This document shows, piece by piece, positions 23,881 to 32,427 of a DNA stretch of 64,000 nt. The translations under genes and the position numbers were made by a program. Position 1 is the stretch's first letter; each line of letters starts with the position of its first letter. This DNA is from Fibrobacter sp. UWEL (GTDB lineage: Bacteria > Fibrobacterota > Fibrobacteria > Fibrobacterales > Fibrobacteraceae). Below the pieces are notes generated by a model. It worked only from the letters and a program-made list of their open reading frames with translations. It did no database searches and was not told the DNA's origin. Location: positions 62,001 through 126,000 of the forward strand of contig NZ_FRBE01000003.1 in NCBI RefSeq assembly GCF_900142535.1. Direction: 5' to 3'.

Positions 23881-24390
23881 TTAGAATTCTATCATATATC
23901 CTGTTCCCCAAAGGATGTTGGGGGCATCATGGTCCAGGAATTGATAGGCGGGGACGCTAATTTGTGTGTAAAACCCGTAGACATGGGTCCACAGTTCTAG
24001 AGATACGTCCAGGTTTTCCTTGTAGTTGTATCCGTAGAGGTAATGTCCATTGTTGGCGTCGTTAAAAGCCTGGTGAATTTTGTTGGGGGCTTTGGCAAAG
24101 TCGTAGCCGCCACCTACACCGACATCAAAGTTGAAGGGTAGATTTCCAAAGAACGTCCACAGTAGGCTTCCTCGAATGCCGCACCAGAAATCGTTAGGGC
24201 CACTTTGGTATCCAAGACCTTGAATCTTGACGGTTAAATCCTTGTAGCCGACACTCCCGACCAGCACGACGGGGGTTGTATTCCTAATTCCTGCTCCAAA
24301 TCCGAAACGCCAATCTCCCGCATGGCTGGAGACTGTGAAACTAATCACTAGGGCGAGCAAAAGGATGCTTTTTGAACGGATAAAATTCAT
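23881..24390 (-). CDS. Predicted small outer-membrane beta-barrel protein
   Basis: 169 aa. A signal peptide (NFIRSKSILLLALVISFTVSSHA, cleaved before GDW) is followed by short alternating Gly/aromatic strands (FGFGAGIRN, VVLVGSVGY, FDVGVGGGYDF) and a terminal Phe in GYMIEF, features of outer-membrane barrels. Size suggests an 8-stranded barrel. No family assigned. The ATG at 24390 lies 8 nt after a TATATT element. Divergent from the next outer-membrane candidate at 24476, though they are not obviously homologous. Confidence 0.65.
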   Translation of the reverse strand: MNFIRSKSILLLALVISFTVSSHAGDWRFGFGAGIRNTTPVVLVGSVGYKDLTVKIQGLGYQSGPNDFWCGIRGSLLWTFFGNLPFNFDVGVGGGYDFAKAPNKIHQAFNDANNGHYLYGYNYKENLDVSLELWTHVYGFYTQISVPAYQFLDHDAPNILWGTGYMIEF

Positions 24391-24396
24391 CGCACA

Positions 24397-24404
24397 CAAA
24401 TATA
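24397..24404 (-). promoter_or_regulatory. -10-like TATATTTG of the OMP gene
   Basis: The minus-strand TATATTTG matches the Bacteroidetes -7 consensus TAnnTTTG; its TATATT core ends 8 nt before ATG 24390. Confidence 0.5.
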
Positions 24405-24475
24405 ATCAAATATTTATCCTATCTTTAAACCCAAATCACGGGCCTGAATGTCGGGCCGCTACAAAAGGAACAAAA

Positions 24476-25372
24476 ATGAAGTTGAAATCATTCTTGATGT
24501 CTTGTGTTGCTGCATGCGCTTTTGCAGCTCCCGCTATGGCCGAAGGTGGCATGTTCGAAGGTGCTCTTCCTGAAAACATGAAGGCAGACGTAGTCGCCGC
24601 TGTAAAGTATAACTACTATAACTTCAGCAACTGGCAGCAGGATGGTACCTCCAACTATACTTGGTTGGTTACCTTTGATGCAGATTTGCAGAACCAGTGG
24701 AAGGTTGCCAACTGGCGTAACCTCATTGACTTCGACCTGGGTCAGACTTGGACCAAGGGTCTCGGCAAGCGTAAGTCTTCCGACCGTATCTTCTGGGAAT
24801 CCATGCTGGACTTCAACATGACTGAAGTTCTTAAGCCCTATGTCGGTAACCGTTTTGAAACTCAGATGATTGCTGGTTATAAGTACAGCGAAGACGAAGA
24901 CGGCAACGAAGTGAAGACTGCTATTTCCAGCTTCATGGACCCTGCATACGAAACACAGGTTGCAGGTCTTGCTTACATTCCTAATGATATGTTCAGTCAG
25001 CGTATCGGTTTTGCAAACCGTATGACCATTTCTGATGGTTATGGCTATGCTGACGATCATGGCGCAGAAAAGATTGCTCGTGGTGATCGCAAGCATCTTA
25101 AGACCGTCAAGGATGAACCGGGTCTGGAATCCGTTACCGAATTCAAGTACGCTTTCTCCGACATCGTAAGCTTCAAGAGCCGTCTGTGGGCTTTCGTGAA
25201 CTTCGAAGGTGTTGAAGAAATCGATGGCCGCTGGGAAAACCTGCTGACCGTAAGCATCGCTCCGCTGGTCGAACTCCAGGTCGGTTACGACATGGCATAC
25301 GATCTGGATCAGGATACCGATACTCAGTACAAGACCATGGTGCTGTTCGGCCTGACTTGGAAGATGTTCTAA
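24476..25372 (+). CDS. Outer-membrane protein of DUF3078-like type
   Basis: 298 aa. The signal peptide is MKLKSFLMSCVAACAFAAPAMA, followed by a barrel-like sequence with many Trp/Tyr-containing strands (YNYYNFSNWQQDGTSNYTWL, RNLIDFDLGQTW, KSSDRIFWESMLDFNM) and a C-terminal strand ending WKMF with terminal Phe. The NWQQDG start resembles DUF3078 outer-membrane proteins of the FCB group. An AAAAGGAAC SD lies before ATG 24476; the open frame upstream of it has no signal peptide. Strong codon bias suggests an abundant surface protein. Ligand unknown. Confidence 0.75.
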   Translation: MKLKSFLMSCVAACAFAAPAMAEGGMFEGALPENMKADVVAAVKYNYYNFSNWQQDGTSNYTWLVTFDADLQNQWKVANWRNLIDFDLGQTWTKGLGKRKSSDRIFWESMLDFNMTEVLKPYVGNRFETQMIAGYKYSEDEDGNEVKTAISSFMDPAYETQVAGLAYIPNDMFSQRIGFANRMTISDGYGYADDHGAEKIARGDRKHLKTVKDEPGLESVTEFKYAFSDIVSFKSRLWAFVNFEGVEEIDGRWENLLTVSIAPLVELQVGYDMAYDLDQDTDTQYKTMVLFGLTWKMF

Positions 25373-25397
25373 GTTAACGCGTCTTTACGTATAACGT

Positions 25398-25436
25398 AAA
25401 TAACCTGCAGGTAGTCCCGCAGGTTATTTTTTATTT
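25398..25436 (+). terminator. Rho-independent terminator
   Basis: AAATAACCTGC pairs with GCAGGTTATTT and runs into TTTTTATTT. The T run overlaps the stop codon of the convergent gene at 25431. Confidence 0.88.
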
Positions 25437-26048
25437 CTGAATATTTAGGAGATCGTCTTCCCACTGATCCCTGGTTTTGCGGAGCGCTTCCAGTGATTTA
25501 TCGTCCGCGGCGCTTTCGTCTCGTATTTGAATGAGCTTACGGTATCCGTCCAGGAGTTTTTCCGCTTTGGGGTAGGTGGGGGAGAGCTCTTCCAGAGCTT
25601 TCTCGATGGCTTCGTCCGAATAGAGGCGGGATATTCCTTCTAGACTGCGGGTGATGAAGGTTTCCTTGTCTCCGGCTTGTAGGGCCTCTCGGGCTTCCTC
25701 AAATTCCAGGGGCTCCATCTGGTCCATGAATCGGGATTCCTGGGCATAAAGTTCGTCGTCTTCGACTAGGGCGTCCTTTCGTTTGGATAATTCCAGCTGG
25801 ATTTTCATGTAGGAACGGTACGGTTCCATATCTAAGTCGAGGTTTCTTTCGAAAATGAACCTTTTTAGGTTTTGAAAATTGCGCTCAGTAGGGTTGTTTA
25901 GAAGACATTCCTTCAAAACAGCCAGCTGATCCTTGGGGGGAAGGTTCTTAAAATGTTGATTTTGGGTTCCTGCGGCCTTAATTCTCAACCAGAAAACCCT
26001 CAGGAGAACCAAAACAATAGCGATGGTGAATAGAGTTGATGCGGACAT
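25431..26048 (-). CDS. Membrane-anchored helical protein, unknown
   Basis: 205 aa. One N-terminal transmembrane helix (STLFTIAIVLVLLRVFWLRI) is followed by a cytosolic, highly charged, mainly helical region with Glu/Leu-rich stretches (EPLEFEEAREALQAGDKE, SDEAIEKALEELSPTYPKAEK) that look like short TPR-like or coiled helices. No family recognised. Single gene with its stop inside the convergent terminator. The ATG at 26048 begins immediately before the membrane helix, and no other start fits better. Confidence 0.65.
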   Translation of the reverse strand: MSASTLFTIAIVLVLLRVFWLRIKAAGTQNQHFKNLPPKDQLAVLKECLLNNPTERNFQNLKRFIFERNLDLDMEPYRSYMKIQLELSKRKDALVEDDELYAQESRFMDQMEPLEFEEAREALQAGDKETFITRSLEGISRLYSDEAIEKALEELSPTYPKAEKLLDGYRKLIQIRDESAADDKSLEALRKTRDQWEDDLLNIQK

Positions 26049-26168
26049 AATGCCACATTTTAGAAAAATAGGGGCGAAAATCCATGTTTTTTGTCACGCA
26101 AATGTTGTAAAACCCTTTTTTACATAGATTTTTCCAATTTAGATTTTCATGTTTAGCCCAAAATGGAG

Positions 26169-26205
26169 TATATTTAGGTTCGGATATTTGAACCTGTGTA
26201 CAGGT
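26169..26205 (+). promoter_or_regulatory. -10 box and alternative leader hairpins of the fibro-slime gene
   Basis: TATATT at 26169-26174 is followed by AGGTTC/GAACCT (26176-26195, 8-nt loop). ACCTG and CAGGT (26192-26205) form a second hairpin that shares the ACCT of the first and ends at the SD GTGGAG. The two hairpins are mutually exclusive. Confidence 0.4.
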
Positions 26206-26218
26206 GGAGATTGGAATT

Positions 26219-28990
26219 ATGAAGAAGACAGCTAAGCGAATTGTACTTTCTGCAGTGTTGCTCAGTCTGGCAGGGGTGGTCCCCTCTCAGGCAATCGTTG
26301 CAGAAAATCAGCGTGAACTGGATATTATTGTTCGTGACTTTCCGGTAACTCATCCGGACTTTGAAAACTTCCAGGAAGAAGCTTACAATAGTATAGCTAA
26401 CGGCTCCAAAAACAGAGATATTGGTGATTTGACAACTTGGCATTCGTCCTATACGACTGATACCGAGTGGATGAAGCGTCGCAGCCAACCTGATGTTTAC
26501 GGTTGTGGTAATACTCAGTCTCCGTCTCTTGGTATTGCAATTGGTACTCTCGGTTATCCTAAGGACTTGGCTTCTGAGACTGGCTCAAAGTCCACGGTTC
26601 CGGACTATGTCGCTGCTCTTGCCCTCCCGGCAAACACTCCCCAGGGCTATGCCTGGTACGGTGAATTTTCCAACTGCCAGCCGGACACCAAGCTGAATCC
26701 CCTTGGCCTGAAGGTGATGCGTGGCTTGGTGGCGGATCTTTGTTCCGATGATTCCGACTCTTGGGCTAAGAATATGGCCGATAAGAGCAAGCAGTGCACC
26801 AAGACTTGTAAGACTCATGGATGGTCCCAGATTGTGTATATCACTCCGGGCATGGTGAAGGAGGCTTTGTATTTCCCGAAGGATGCAGAAGGAAATCTGG
26901 ACATGTATTCTCCGACCATTCTTAAGAATCGCGATGCTTGCGATAATGGACTTTTTGAACAGTGGTATGCAGACTCTGTTGCTGGAACAAAGATCGAAGG
27001 TATCGCTCATAAGCGTACCAATACGACTTTGATTTTGGATCAGGACCCCACTGATTCCAAGTACTTTGAAATTGATAAGAACTGGAATAACGGTGGTTAC
27101 TTCCCTCTGGATTCTATTTCTGACGATGGTAAGTTTACCTGGATGGGTTCCAAGCCGCAGTACCCGAACCAGTTCGGTGCTCAGTCCCTGTCCATTTTCT
27201 GCCCTCCCTATCAGTACCAGTGGGCTTCTACCCAGACTGACTTCATGGGCGATAATACCGCTAAGCTTTGTAATGCTTGGATTGCTGCCGGTGGTCCTAA
27301 GAATGGTGACGCTGCACAGGCTGCCACCTTGTCTGATCCGACCTTGGGACAGCGCCATCTCCGTAACTATGGCTTTACCATGATGGGCTATGCTGCCTTT
27401 AAGTACAAGAAGGGTGCTGGCGAAGTCTTTAAGTTCACCGGTGATGATGACATGTGGATTTATGTGGATGGCGTCCTGGTTGTGGATCTGGGTGGTACTC
27501 ACCTTGCTGCTGCTGGTACTGCAAACATGGACTACCTGGCTGCAAATAGTCACGGCTGCCACTTTGGTGATCCCTTGGCAGATTCTTGTGCAACTAAGAT
27601 TGACGCTGCAGGTGTCTGGAAGGACGAATCCTGGCATCACATTCACTTCTTCTATGCTGACCGCCAGACCGATGGTTCCAATCTCCGTATCCGCAGCTCC
27701 TTGTCCGAACTGGCTCCGTCCCGTTATGGTCAGCCCGCTGCAAACAACGTGTCTGTGAAGAACGAAACTAGAGAAGATGGCACTACCTACCAGGCTGTCA
27801 GCATGTTGCTGAATACTGAACTGGATATGGAAACATATCAGAATATTGCCATGAAAGGCGCCACCCAGCCTGCTATTATCGTGATGCGTACGGAAAAGGA
27901 TGCTAGCGGTAATACCGTAACCAAGACTTATGGCTTCTACATTGAATCTATTTCTGGTCCGGAAAATAAGGGCGCCAAGGGTCAGCTCTATCAGATGAAC
28001 GGCACCTTGAAGGATGCTGCTGGTAATGTTGTGGAAACCGGAATTCTGGGTTCTGACTTGATTGCCTTTAACTTCCCGCTGGAAAAGTACTCTGAAATTG
28101 CAAATGACGATGAACTGAAGGGTGCTTACGTTTCCGCCGTGGGTGCAGAAACATGGGCAGAACTTCTTCAGTGGGCATCTAAGATGAGCTTTGAAGTCAA
28201 GTCCACTTCTGGTAAGGCTGTGGTTGGTTTCCCGGATACACCTACTGGTGATGACTGGGCAATTGTGCAATTCATTCCGTCTGGTAATAAGACTCTTGCT
28301 CCTGTGGATACTACCATTACCCGTCCGGACTTTGCTGAATCTCAGCAGAAACTCCAGGATATGGCTGGTTCCGGAGAACTGTCCAACGAATTTACAGCTG
28401 ATTTGATCTTGACTCCGCTGCCCACTACTGTAGGTAAGGGTGACCCGACCAAGATGAGTGACGAAGAATACAAGCAGTATGGTTCTTCTGATCCTGCTGT
28501 AACTACAGCAACTAACCGTACTTCTGTGGTGGGTGGTAATCCGGGTAATCCTGGTGAATCCAATGGCCTCTGTTTCTCTCAGAATGGCGTTGAAAGCTGC
28601 ACCAACTTCAGTAAGGTGATTTCTGGTCCTAGCCGCATCAGTGTTCGTGTGTTTGATAACATGGGTCACTTCGTGAGCCAGTATCAGATGACTATTACCG
28701 AAGAAATGTTGCGTAATGCTTTGGGCAAGACGAATAAGCAATGCTACAATAATGGTGTTGCTAATGATGTGTACGGCGATACGGGTTACTTGCTCCTGTC
28801 TGCCAAGATGTATCCGGTGTCTCAGAATGGCCGCATGCTGGCAACTGGCCCCTACATCTATCAGGTGACTGTCGTTGAAGAAAAGTACGCCTCTTGCGTG
28901 GTTTCTAACGGCTCTCCCCAGTGGCTGCCCATTGACTACTCTCGTACTGCAGAAACCTACGTACGTGGCTATCGTCGCCTCAACAAGTAA
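26219..28990 (+). CDS. Secreted fibro-slime domain protein (PA14-like)
   Basis: 923 aa exported protein. The signal peptide MKKTAKRIVLSAVLLSLAGV ends near PSQA. Residues about 375-495 carry the fibro-slime domain (TIGR02148), with VFKFTGDDDMWIYVDGVLVVDLGG, an acidic calcium-binding-like loop as in PA14 domains, then HIHFFYADRQTDGSNLRI. The long C-terminal part has repeated beta-strands and ends in a domain (RISVRVFDNMGHFVSQYQ ... PYIYQVTVV) like extracellular sorting or adhesion modules. In Fibrobacter, fibro-slime proteins are found in outer-membrane and cellulose-binding fractions (known of the family), so a role in contact with plant fibre is likely here (inference). Cysteines are plentiful in the first third. 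Confidence 0.88.
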   Translation: MKKTAKRIVLSAVLLSLAGVVPSQAIVAENQRELDIIVRDFPVTHPDFENFQEEAYNSIANGSKNRDIGDLTTWHSSYTTDTEWMKRRSQPDVYGCGNTQSPSLGIAIGTLGYPKDLASETGSKSTVPDYVAALALPANTPQGYAWYGEFSNCQPDTKLNPLGLKVMRGLVADLCSDDSDSWAKNMADKSKQCTKTCKTHGWSQIVYITPGMVKEALYFPKDAEGNLDMYSPTILKNRDACDNGLFEQWYADSVAGTKIEGIAHKRTNTTLILDQDPTDSKYFEIDKNWNNGGYFPLDSISDDGKFTWMGSKPQYPNQFGAQSLSIFCPPYQYQWASTQTDFMGDNTAKLCNAWIAAGGPKNGDAAQAATLSDPTLGQRHLRNYGFTMMGYAAFKYKKGAGEVFKFTGDDDMWIYVDGVLVVDLGGTHLAAAGTANMDYLAANSHGCHFGDPLADSCATKIDAAGVWKDESWHHIHFFYADRQTDGSNLRIRSSLSELAPSRYGQPAANNVSVKNETREDGTTYQAVSMLLNTELDMETYQNIAMKGATQPAIIVMRTEKDASGNTVTKTYGFYIESISGPENKGAKGQLYQMNGTLKDAAGNVVETGILGSDLIAFNFPLEKYSEIANDDELKGAYVSAVGAETWAELLQWASKMSFEVKSTSGKAVVGFPDTPTGDDWAIVQFIPSGNKTLAPVDTTITRPDFAESQQKLQDMAGSGELSNEFTADLILTPLPTTVGKGDPTKMSDEEYKQYGSSDPAVTTATNRTSVVGGNPGNPGESNGLCFSQNGVESCTNFSKVISGPSRISVRVFDNMGHFVSQYQMTITEEMLRNALGKTNKQCYNNGVANDVYGDTGYLLLSAKMYPVSQNGRMLATGPYIYQVTVVEEKYASCVVSNGSPQWLPIDYSRTAETYVRGYRRLNK

Positions 28991-29009
28991 TTCTACGAGA
29001 TAGAGTTTG

Positions 29010-29040
29010 AAAAAGACCTTCCGAAAGGAAGGTCTTTTTT
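29010..29040 (+). terminator. Rho-independent terminator
   Basis: A perfect 13-bp stem, AAAAAGACCTTCC with its complement around a GAAA tetraloop, ending in T6. Confidence 0.95.
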
Positions 29041-29075
29041 ATATGATATGAGATGTAGAGGGCGGGGCTTTATTG

Positions 29076-30395
29076 CTAGATGACTTCGGCGATGAGGGCG
29101 AAGGGTTCTGCGGCGGTAATACGGACGTTTAGGCGGATGCCTGGGGCGTATTGGGCTTCGTCGGTTACCTGGATGGCTACGGGGCGGTAAGCGTCGTTAC
29201 GGGCGATGAGGGTGCCTTTGCGGTAGCCTGACTTCTCTACGGTGACGGATTCGGTTTGACCGATCCAGCGGGCGTTATTCTGCTGGGCGATTTCCTGGAA
29301 TGCGGCTGCGAGCTCTGCGGAACGCTTGTGCTTAATCTCGTCGGGGACGGGATTGGTCATGCGGGCTGCGGGAGTGCCTGGCCTGCTGACGAAACGGGTG
29401 ATATTGCAGACGGTTGGGCGAGTTTCCCGAAGGATGCTCATGGTATCTGCAAAGTCCTGATCTGTTTCCCCAGGGAAGCCTACAATGAGGTCTGTACTGA
29501 GAGTGAACAGCGGGAAGCGCTTGTTGAATTCATTGGCCAGGTCGGCGTAATCTCGGGCGGAGTGCTTGCGGTTCATGTCCTGAAGGGTATGTTCGCTTCC
29601 GCTCTGGACCGGCAGGTGGATGAACTTGTACACCCTGGGATCGCTGAAGCAATCCATGAGGGCGTCCTTGTAACGCAGGATATGGCGGGGATTGCCCATC
29701 CCCAGGCGCATGCGGTAATCTCCGGGGACTTCCGCTAGAATTTTCTGGACTAATTCCGCCAGATTGCGGGGGCCTGCGGGATTTGCCTGCTGATCCGAGG
29801 TCTCCTCAAGGTCAAATCCATAGCACCCGCAGTCCTGACCGGTGAGCTGGATTTCATGGCAACCGTCGGCCACCAGCTTGGCAACCTGCTGTACGATTTC
29901 CTTGGCGGGATAGCTCTGGAGGCGTCCCTTTACAAGACGGGTGGAGCAATAGCTACAGGCGTCCAGACATCCGCTCTCGATGTTGACGATACCCACCAGA
30001 GGGGACTCGCGGAGAACGGCGGAATCCTTCGCTATGTTTTTTTTCATCTCTTGCGGAACAATTTCACGGGTCAGTTCCTTGATGTCCGTAAAGACGATTC
30101 TCGAGGTGATGCGGAGCGCTTCTTCGCGAAAGTCCTTGGGAGCGCATCCGGTAATGAAAATCTTGGCGTCGGGGGCGTTGTCAATGGCCTGGCGCAATAG
30201 CTTGATGGCTCCTGCGTTACCCTTGACGGTGCATACGTTTAGGACATAGGCCGCGGGCTTGGATTCGCTAGTGAGGGGTTGGCCGAACTTGACGTCGTAT
30301 TCGTCTTGGAAGACGCGGGCGATTTTTTCGCCTTCGCCAAAGTTGGCGGCGCAACCTTGGCTAATGATCCGAAGTTCTGGCTTGAGATTTTCCAT
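29076..30395 (-). CDS. Radical-SAM methylthiotransferase, MtaB-like (archaeal/eukaryotic e-MtaB character)
   Basis: Adds a methylthio group to a modified adenosine in tRNA using two Fe4S4 clusters. 439 aa with UPF0004, radical SAM and TRAM domains in order. The N-terminal cluster cysteines are in SQGCAANFGEGE, VLNVCTVK and ITGCAPKD; the radical-SAM cluster is GCLDACSYCSTR. The segments SYPAKEIVQQ, LTGQDCGCYGFD, LRLGMGNPRHIL, STDLIVGFPGETDQDF and ITRFVSRPGTPAA read more like CDKAL1 or archaeal MtaB (t6A37) than bacterial MiaB or MtaB. It is last in the yajC-def-spoIID operon, 1 nt after the previous stop. RimO is excluded by motif character, though not by any test I could run. Confidence 0.85.
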   Translation of the reverse strand: MENLKPELRIISQGCAANFGEGEKIARVFQDEYDVKFGQPLTSESKPAAYVLNVCTVKGNAGAIKLLRQAIDNAPDAKIFITGCAPKDFREEALRITSRIVFTDIKELTREIVPQEMKKNIAKDSAVLRESPLVGIVNIESGCLDACSYCSTRLVKGRLQSYPAKEIVQQVAKLVADGCHEIQLTGQDCGCYGFDLEETSDQQANPAGPRNLAELVQKILAEVPGDYRMRLGMGNPRHILRYKDALMDCFSDPRVYKFIHLPVQSGSEHTLQDMNRKHSARDYADLANEFNKRFPLFTLSTDLIVGFPGETDQDFADTMSILRETRPTVCNITRFVSRPGTPAARMTNPVPDEIKHKRSAELAAAFQEIAQQNNARWIGQTESVTVEKSGYRKGTLIARNDAYRPVAIQVTDEAQYAPGIRLNVRITAAEPFALIAEVI

Positions 30396-30396
30396 G

Positions 30397-31848
30397 TTAA
30401 CGCTGGAACTTTTCCAGGGTGATTCCCTGGTAGTAGTGGGTCAGGATTTCTTCGTAGGACTGACCGTCCTTGGCGCGGGCTCGAACGCCCATCTGGCACA
30501 TGCCTACACCGTGGCCAAAGCCTGTGCCGGTAAGCTTCCAGGAACTGCCTTCCCGCTTGATGGTAAAGAAGGATGAGGGGAGGATGGAACCTCCCTTCTT
30601 GAAGAGCCAGCGGGTGCGATCGGTCAGCACTTCCATTTCGCCCTTGTCCGTCTTGACGATGAGGGTGAGAATGCGGCCGCTTTTCAATTTATCCTTGATG
30701 GAAATGTTCTTGATTTTCTTGATGTCACTGGGCTTGAAACCGCTGAACTTTGCCTTGGCTTCGTTGGCGTTGGACTTGACCATTTCCAGAATTTCTTTAT
30801 CTGTAAAGTTTCGTTCCCACTTGGTATAGCTGGATTCCTTGCAGTAGGGAGTCCCGTTTTTCATCAAGTCCGATGTACTTTTCAGGTAGGGGAGGTCGGG
30901 GCGGTTCCAGGTGGCCAGCGTTTCCGTGACGCCGCCGCAAGTGGAGTGATAATAGGCGATGATGAAATCGTTGTTGTACATCATGACGACACCTGCGGTT
31001 GCCTTTACCGCCTGATCTGTAAGGACTGTGGCACTTTCTAGACCTTTGTAGACTTGGTCCTTGGTGTCGGCGTAGACGTCAAAGCCCATGGCTTCGCGGC
31101 TGTTAAAGTGCTTGTAGGCGTAAGTACGTGCGGCCACTGCCTGTGCCTTCAGGGCTTCAATGCGGGAGGTGTCTAGACGGCCTATTTCGTAGGGGACGAC
31201 TCCTCGCAGGTAATCTTCTACGTCTACGATGTTGATGGCGTCCAGCTTGCCGTTGTTTGCCCTAAATGCCATGACTCCGGGGTAACATGCCTGCTTTAGA
31301 CTTTTAGTGTCGGGAGCAACTGCTAGACAGGTTCCGTCTTCGTTGCTGAATTCCCGAGTGTCCATTTCCATGGAGTGGCTGCCGCTGGAAAGCTTGATGT
31401 TCTTGCCTGCGGGAGTGATCTTGATGGTTTCACCAGCGTAGTTGAGGTACAGTTCCTTGACGCCTACAAAGACGCCTACTCGGAGGGGACGATCCAGATT
31501 TTCCGGGATGGCCTCTGCCTGAACCTTGGCGGATTCGTTCTCGACGACAATCTCCGCCTTCTTTTCCGTTACTGGCGCCTGGATTTCTGCGGGGCTGGGT
31601 GCCGGGGCTACAGGTGTAGCAACGGGCTTAAACGTTTCGGGGGCGGGCTCCTTGGCTACGGTTGCCTTGGGTGGCTCGGGAGCTGGTTCTGTAGTGCTAG
31701 TTGCTTCGATGGGCTTGAAGTTCTGGGGATTGGGTTCAAATTCCGGCAGCTCGAAGTCATCGTCAGATGCAGAAAAAGCCTGGGCTCCCGTAAGGGTGGG
31801 CCACAGGCTCAAAAGAAGAGTACAGAGGAATGTCCATCGACGATTCAA
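30397..31848 (-). CDS. SpoIID/LytB-domain secreted protein
   Basis: 483 aa exported protein. The signal RRWTFLCTLLLSLWPTLTGAQA is followed by a Pro/Ala/Glu-rich spacer (residues 25-120) and a SpoIID domain: VDVEDYLRGVVPYEIG, EALKAQAVAARTYAY, YHSTCGGVTE and FGHGVGMCQMGVRARAKDG. SpoIID-type enzymes are lytic transglycosylases acting on denuded glycan, and LytB is an amidase enhancer. In a non-sporulating Gram-negative cell the role is likely septal or general peptidoglycan turnover. The start is TTG 31848 with AGGGGA about 8 nt upstream. It sits 19 nt after def. Confidence 0.87.
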   Translation of the reverse strand: MNRRWTFLCTLLLSLWPTLTGAQAFSASDDDFELPEFEPNPQNFKPIEATSTTEPAPEPPKATVAKEPAPETFKPVATPVAPAPSPAEIQAPVTEKKAEIVVENESAKVQAEAIPENLDRPLRVGVFVGVKELYLNYAGETIKITPAGKNIKLSSGSHSMEMDTREFSNEDGTCLAVAPDTKSLKQACYPGVMAFRANNGKLDAINIVDVEDYLRGVVPYEIGRLDTSRIEALKAQAVAARTYAYKHFNSREAMGFDVYADTKDQVYKGLESATVLTDQAVKATAGVVMMYNNDFIIAYYHSTCGGVTETLATWNRPDLPYLKSTSDLMKNGTPYCKESSYTKWERNFTDKEILEMVKSNANEAKAKFSGFKPSDIKKIKNISIKDKLKSGRILTLIVKTDKGEMEVLTDRTRWLFKKGGSILPSSFFTIKREGSSWKLTGTGFGHGVGMCQMGVRARAKDGQSYEEILTHYYQGITLEKFQR

Positions 31849-31867
31849 CGGCGTCCCCTGTATGTTT

Positions 31868-32410
31868 TTAGCGCTTGCCTTTCAGCTTGGTCTGGGTGTC
31901 CTTAGCCATCTTCTTCAGCTTGGACTGGTTCATGGTGCGGTCTGCAGTGGAAATCTTGTCCACGAACAGGTCGCCGCTGAGGTGATCCACTTCGTGCTGG
32001 ATGCAGCGACCGAAAAGGCCGTCGCAATTATGGATTTCCTGAGCTTCACCGTTGATGTCGAAGAAACGGACGCAAACCTTGTCCGGACGGTTCACGTTGC
32101 AGAAAATGTCGGGGACGGAAAGGCAGCCTTCGTCATATTCCACAACCTTTGCATCAGGTTCTGCTTCCCATTCGGGATTGAACATGATGTAGGGGCGGGG
32201 ATCCTCCTCGCCGGGAACTGCGGTGTCAATGACGACCAGGCGAATGTTCTTGCCAATCTGGGGGGCAGCGAGGCCGCAACCCGGAGCGTCGTACATGGTT
32301 TCCAGCATGTCACGAGCCAGCTGGCGCAGTTCAGGAGTGATTTCGGTAATGGGTTCGCACTTCTTGCGGAGAACCGGATCACCGTAAATTCGGATGGGGA
32401 GGATTGCCAT
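31868..32410 (-). CDS. def: Peptide deformylase
   Basis: Removes the formyl group from nascent proteins. 180 aa with all three family motifs: GCGLAAPQIG (motif 1), EGCLSVP (motif 2, metal Cys) and QHEVDHLSG (motif 3, HEXXH metal site). The C-terminal tail is Lys-rich and helical. It sits 17 nt downstream of yajC and 19 nt before the SpoIID-like gene. No fmt neighbour is present, unlike the common def-fmt pair. Confidence 0.95.
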   Translation of the reverse strand: MAILPIRIYGDPVLRKKCEPITEITPELRQLARDMLETMYDAPGCGLAAPQIGKNIRLVVIDTAVPGEEDPRPYIMFNPEWEAEPDAKVVEYDEGCLSVPDIFCNVNRPDKVCVRFFDINGEAQEIHNCDGLFGRCIQHEVDHLSGDLFVDKISTADRTMNQSKLKKMAKDTQTKLKGKR

Positions 32411-32427
32411 AAATACCCTGCCTTAGA

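Noticed and set aside
24441-24462. GGCCTGA/TCGGGCC hairpin upstream of the DUF3078-like gene as a terminator
   Set aside because: No T run and it lies in the leader of the gene; more likely incidental or an mRNA 5' structure.
26585-28741. 718-codon minus-strand ORF opposite the fibro-slime gene
   Set aside because: It mirrors a well-supported gene, has no domain, signal or start context, and arises from codon bias of the sense strand.
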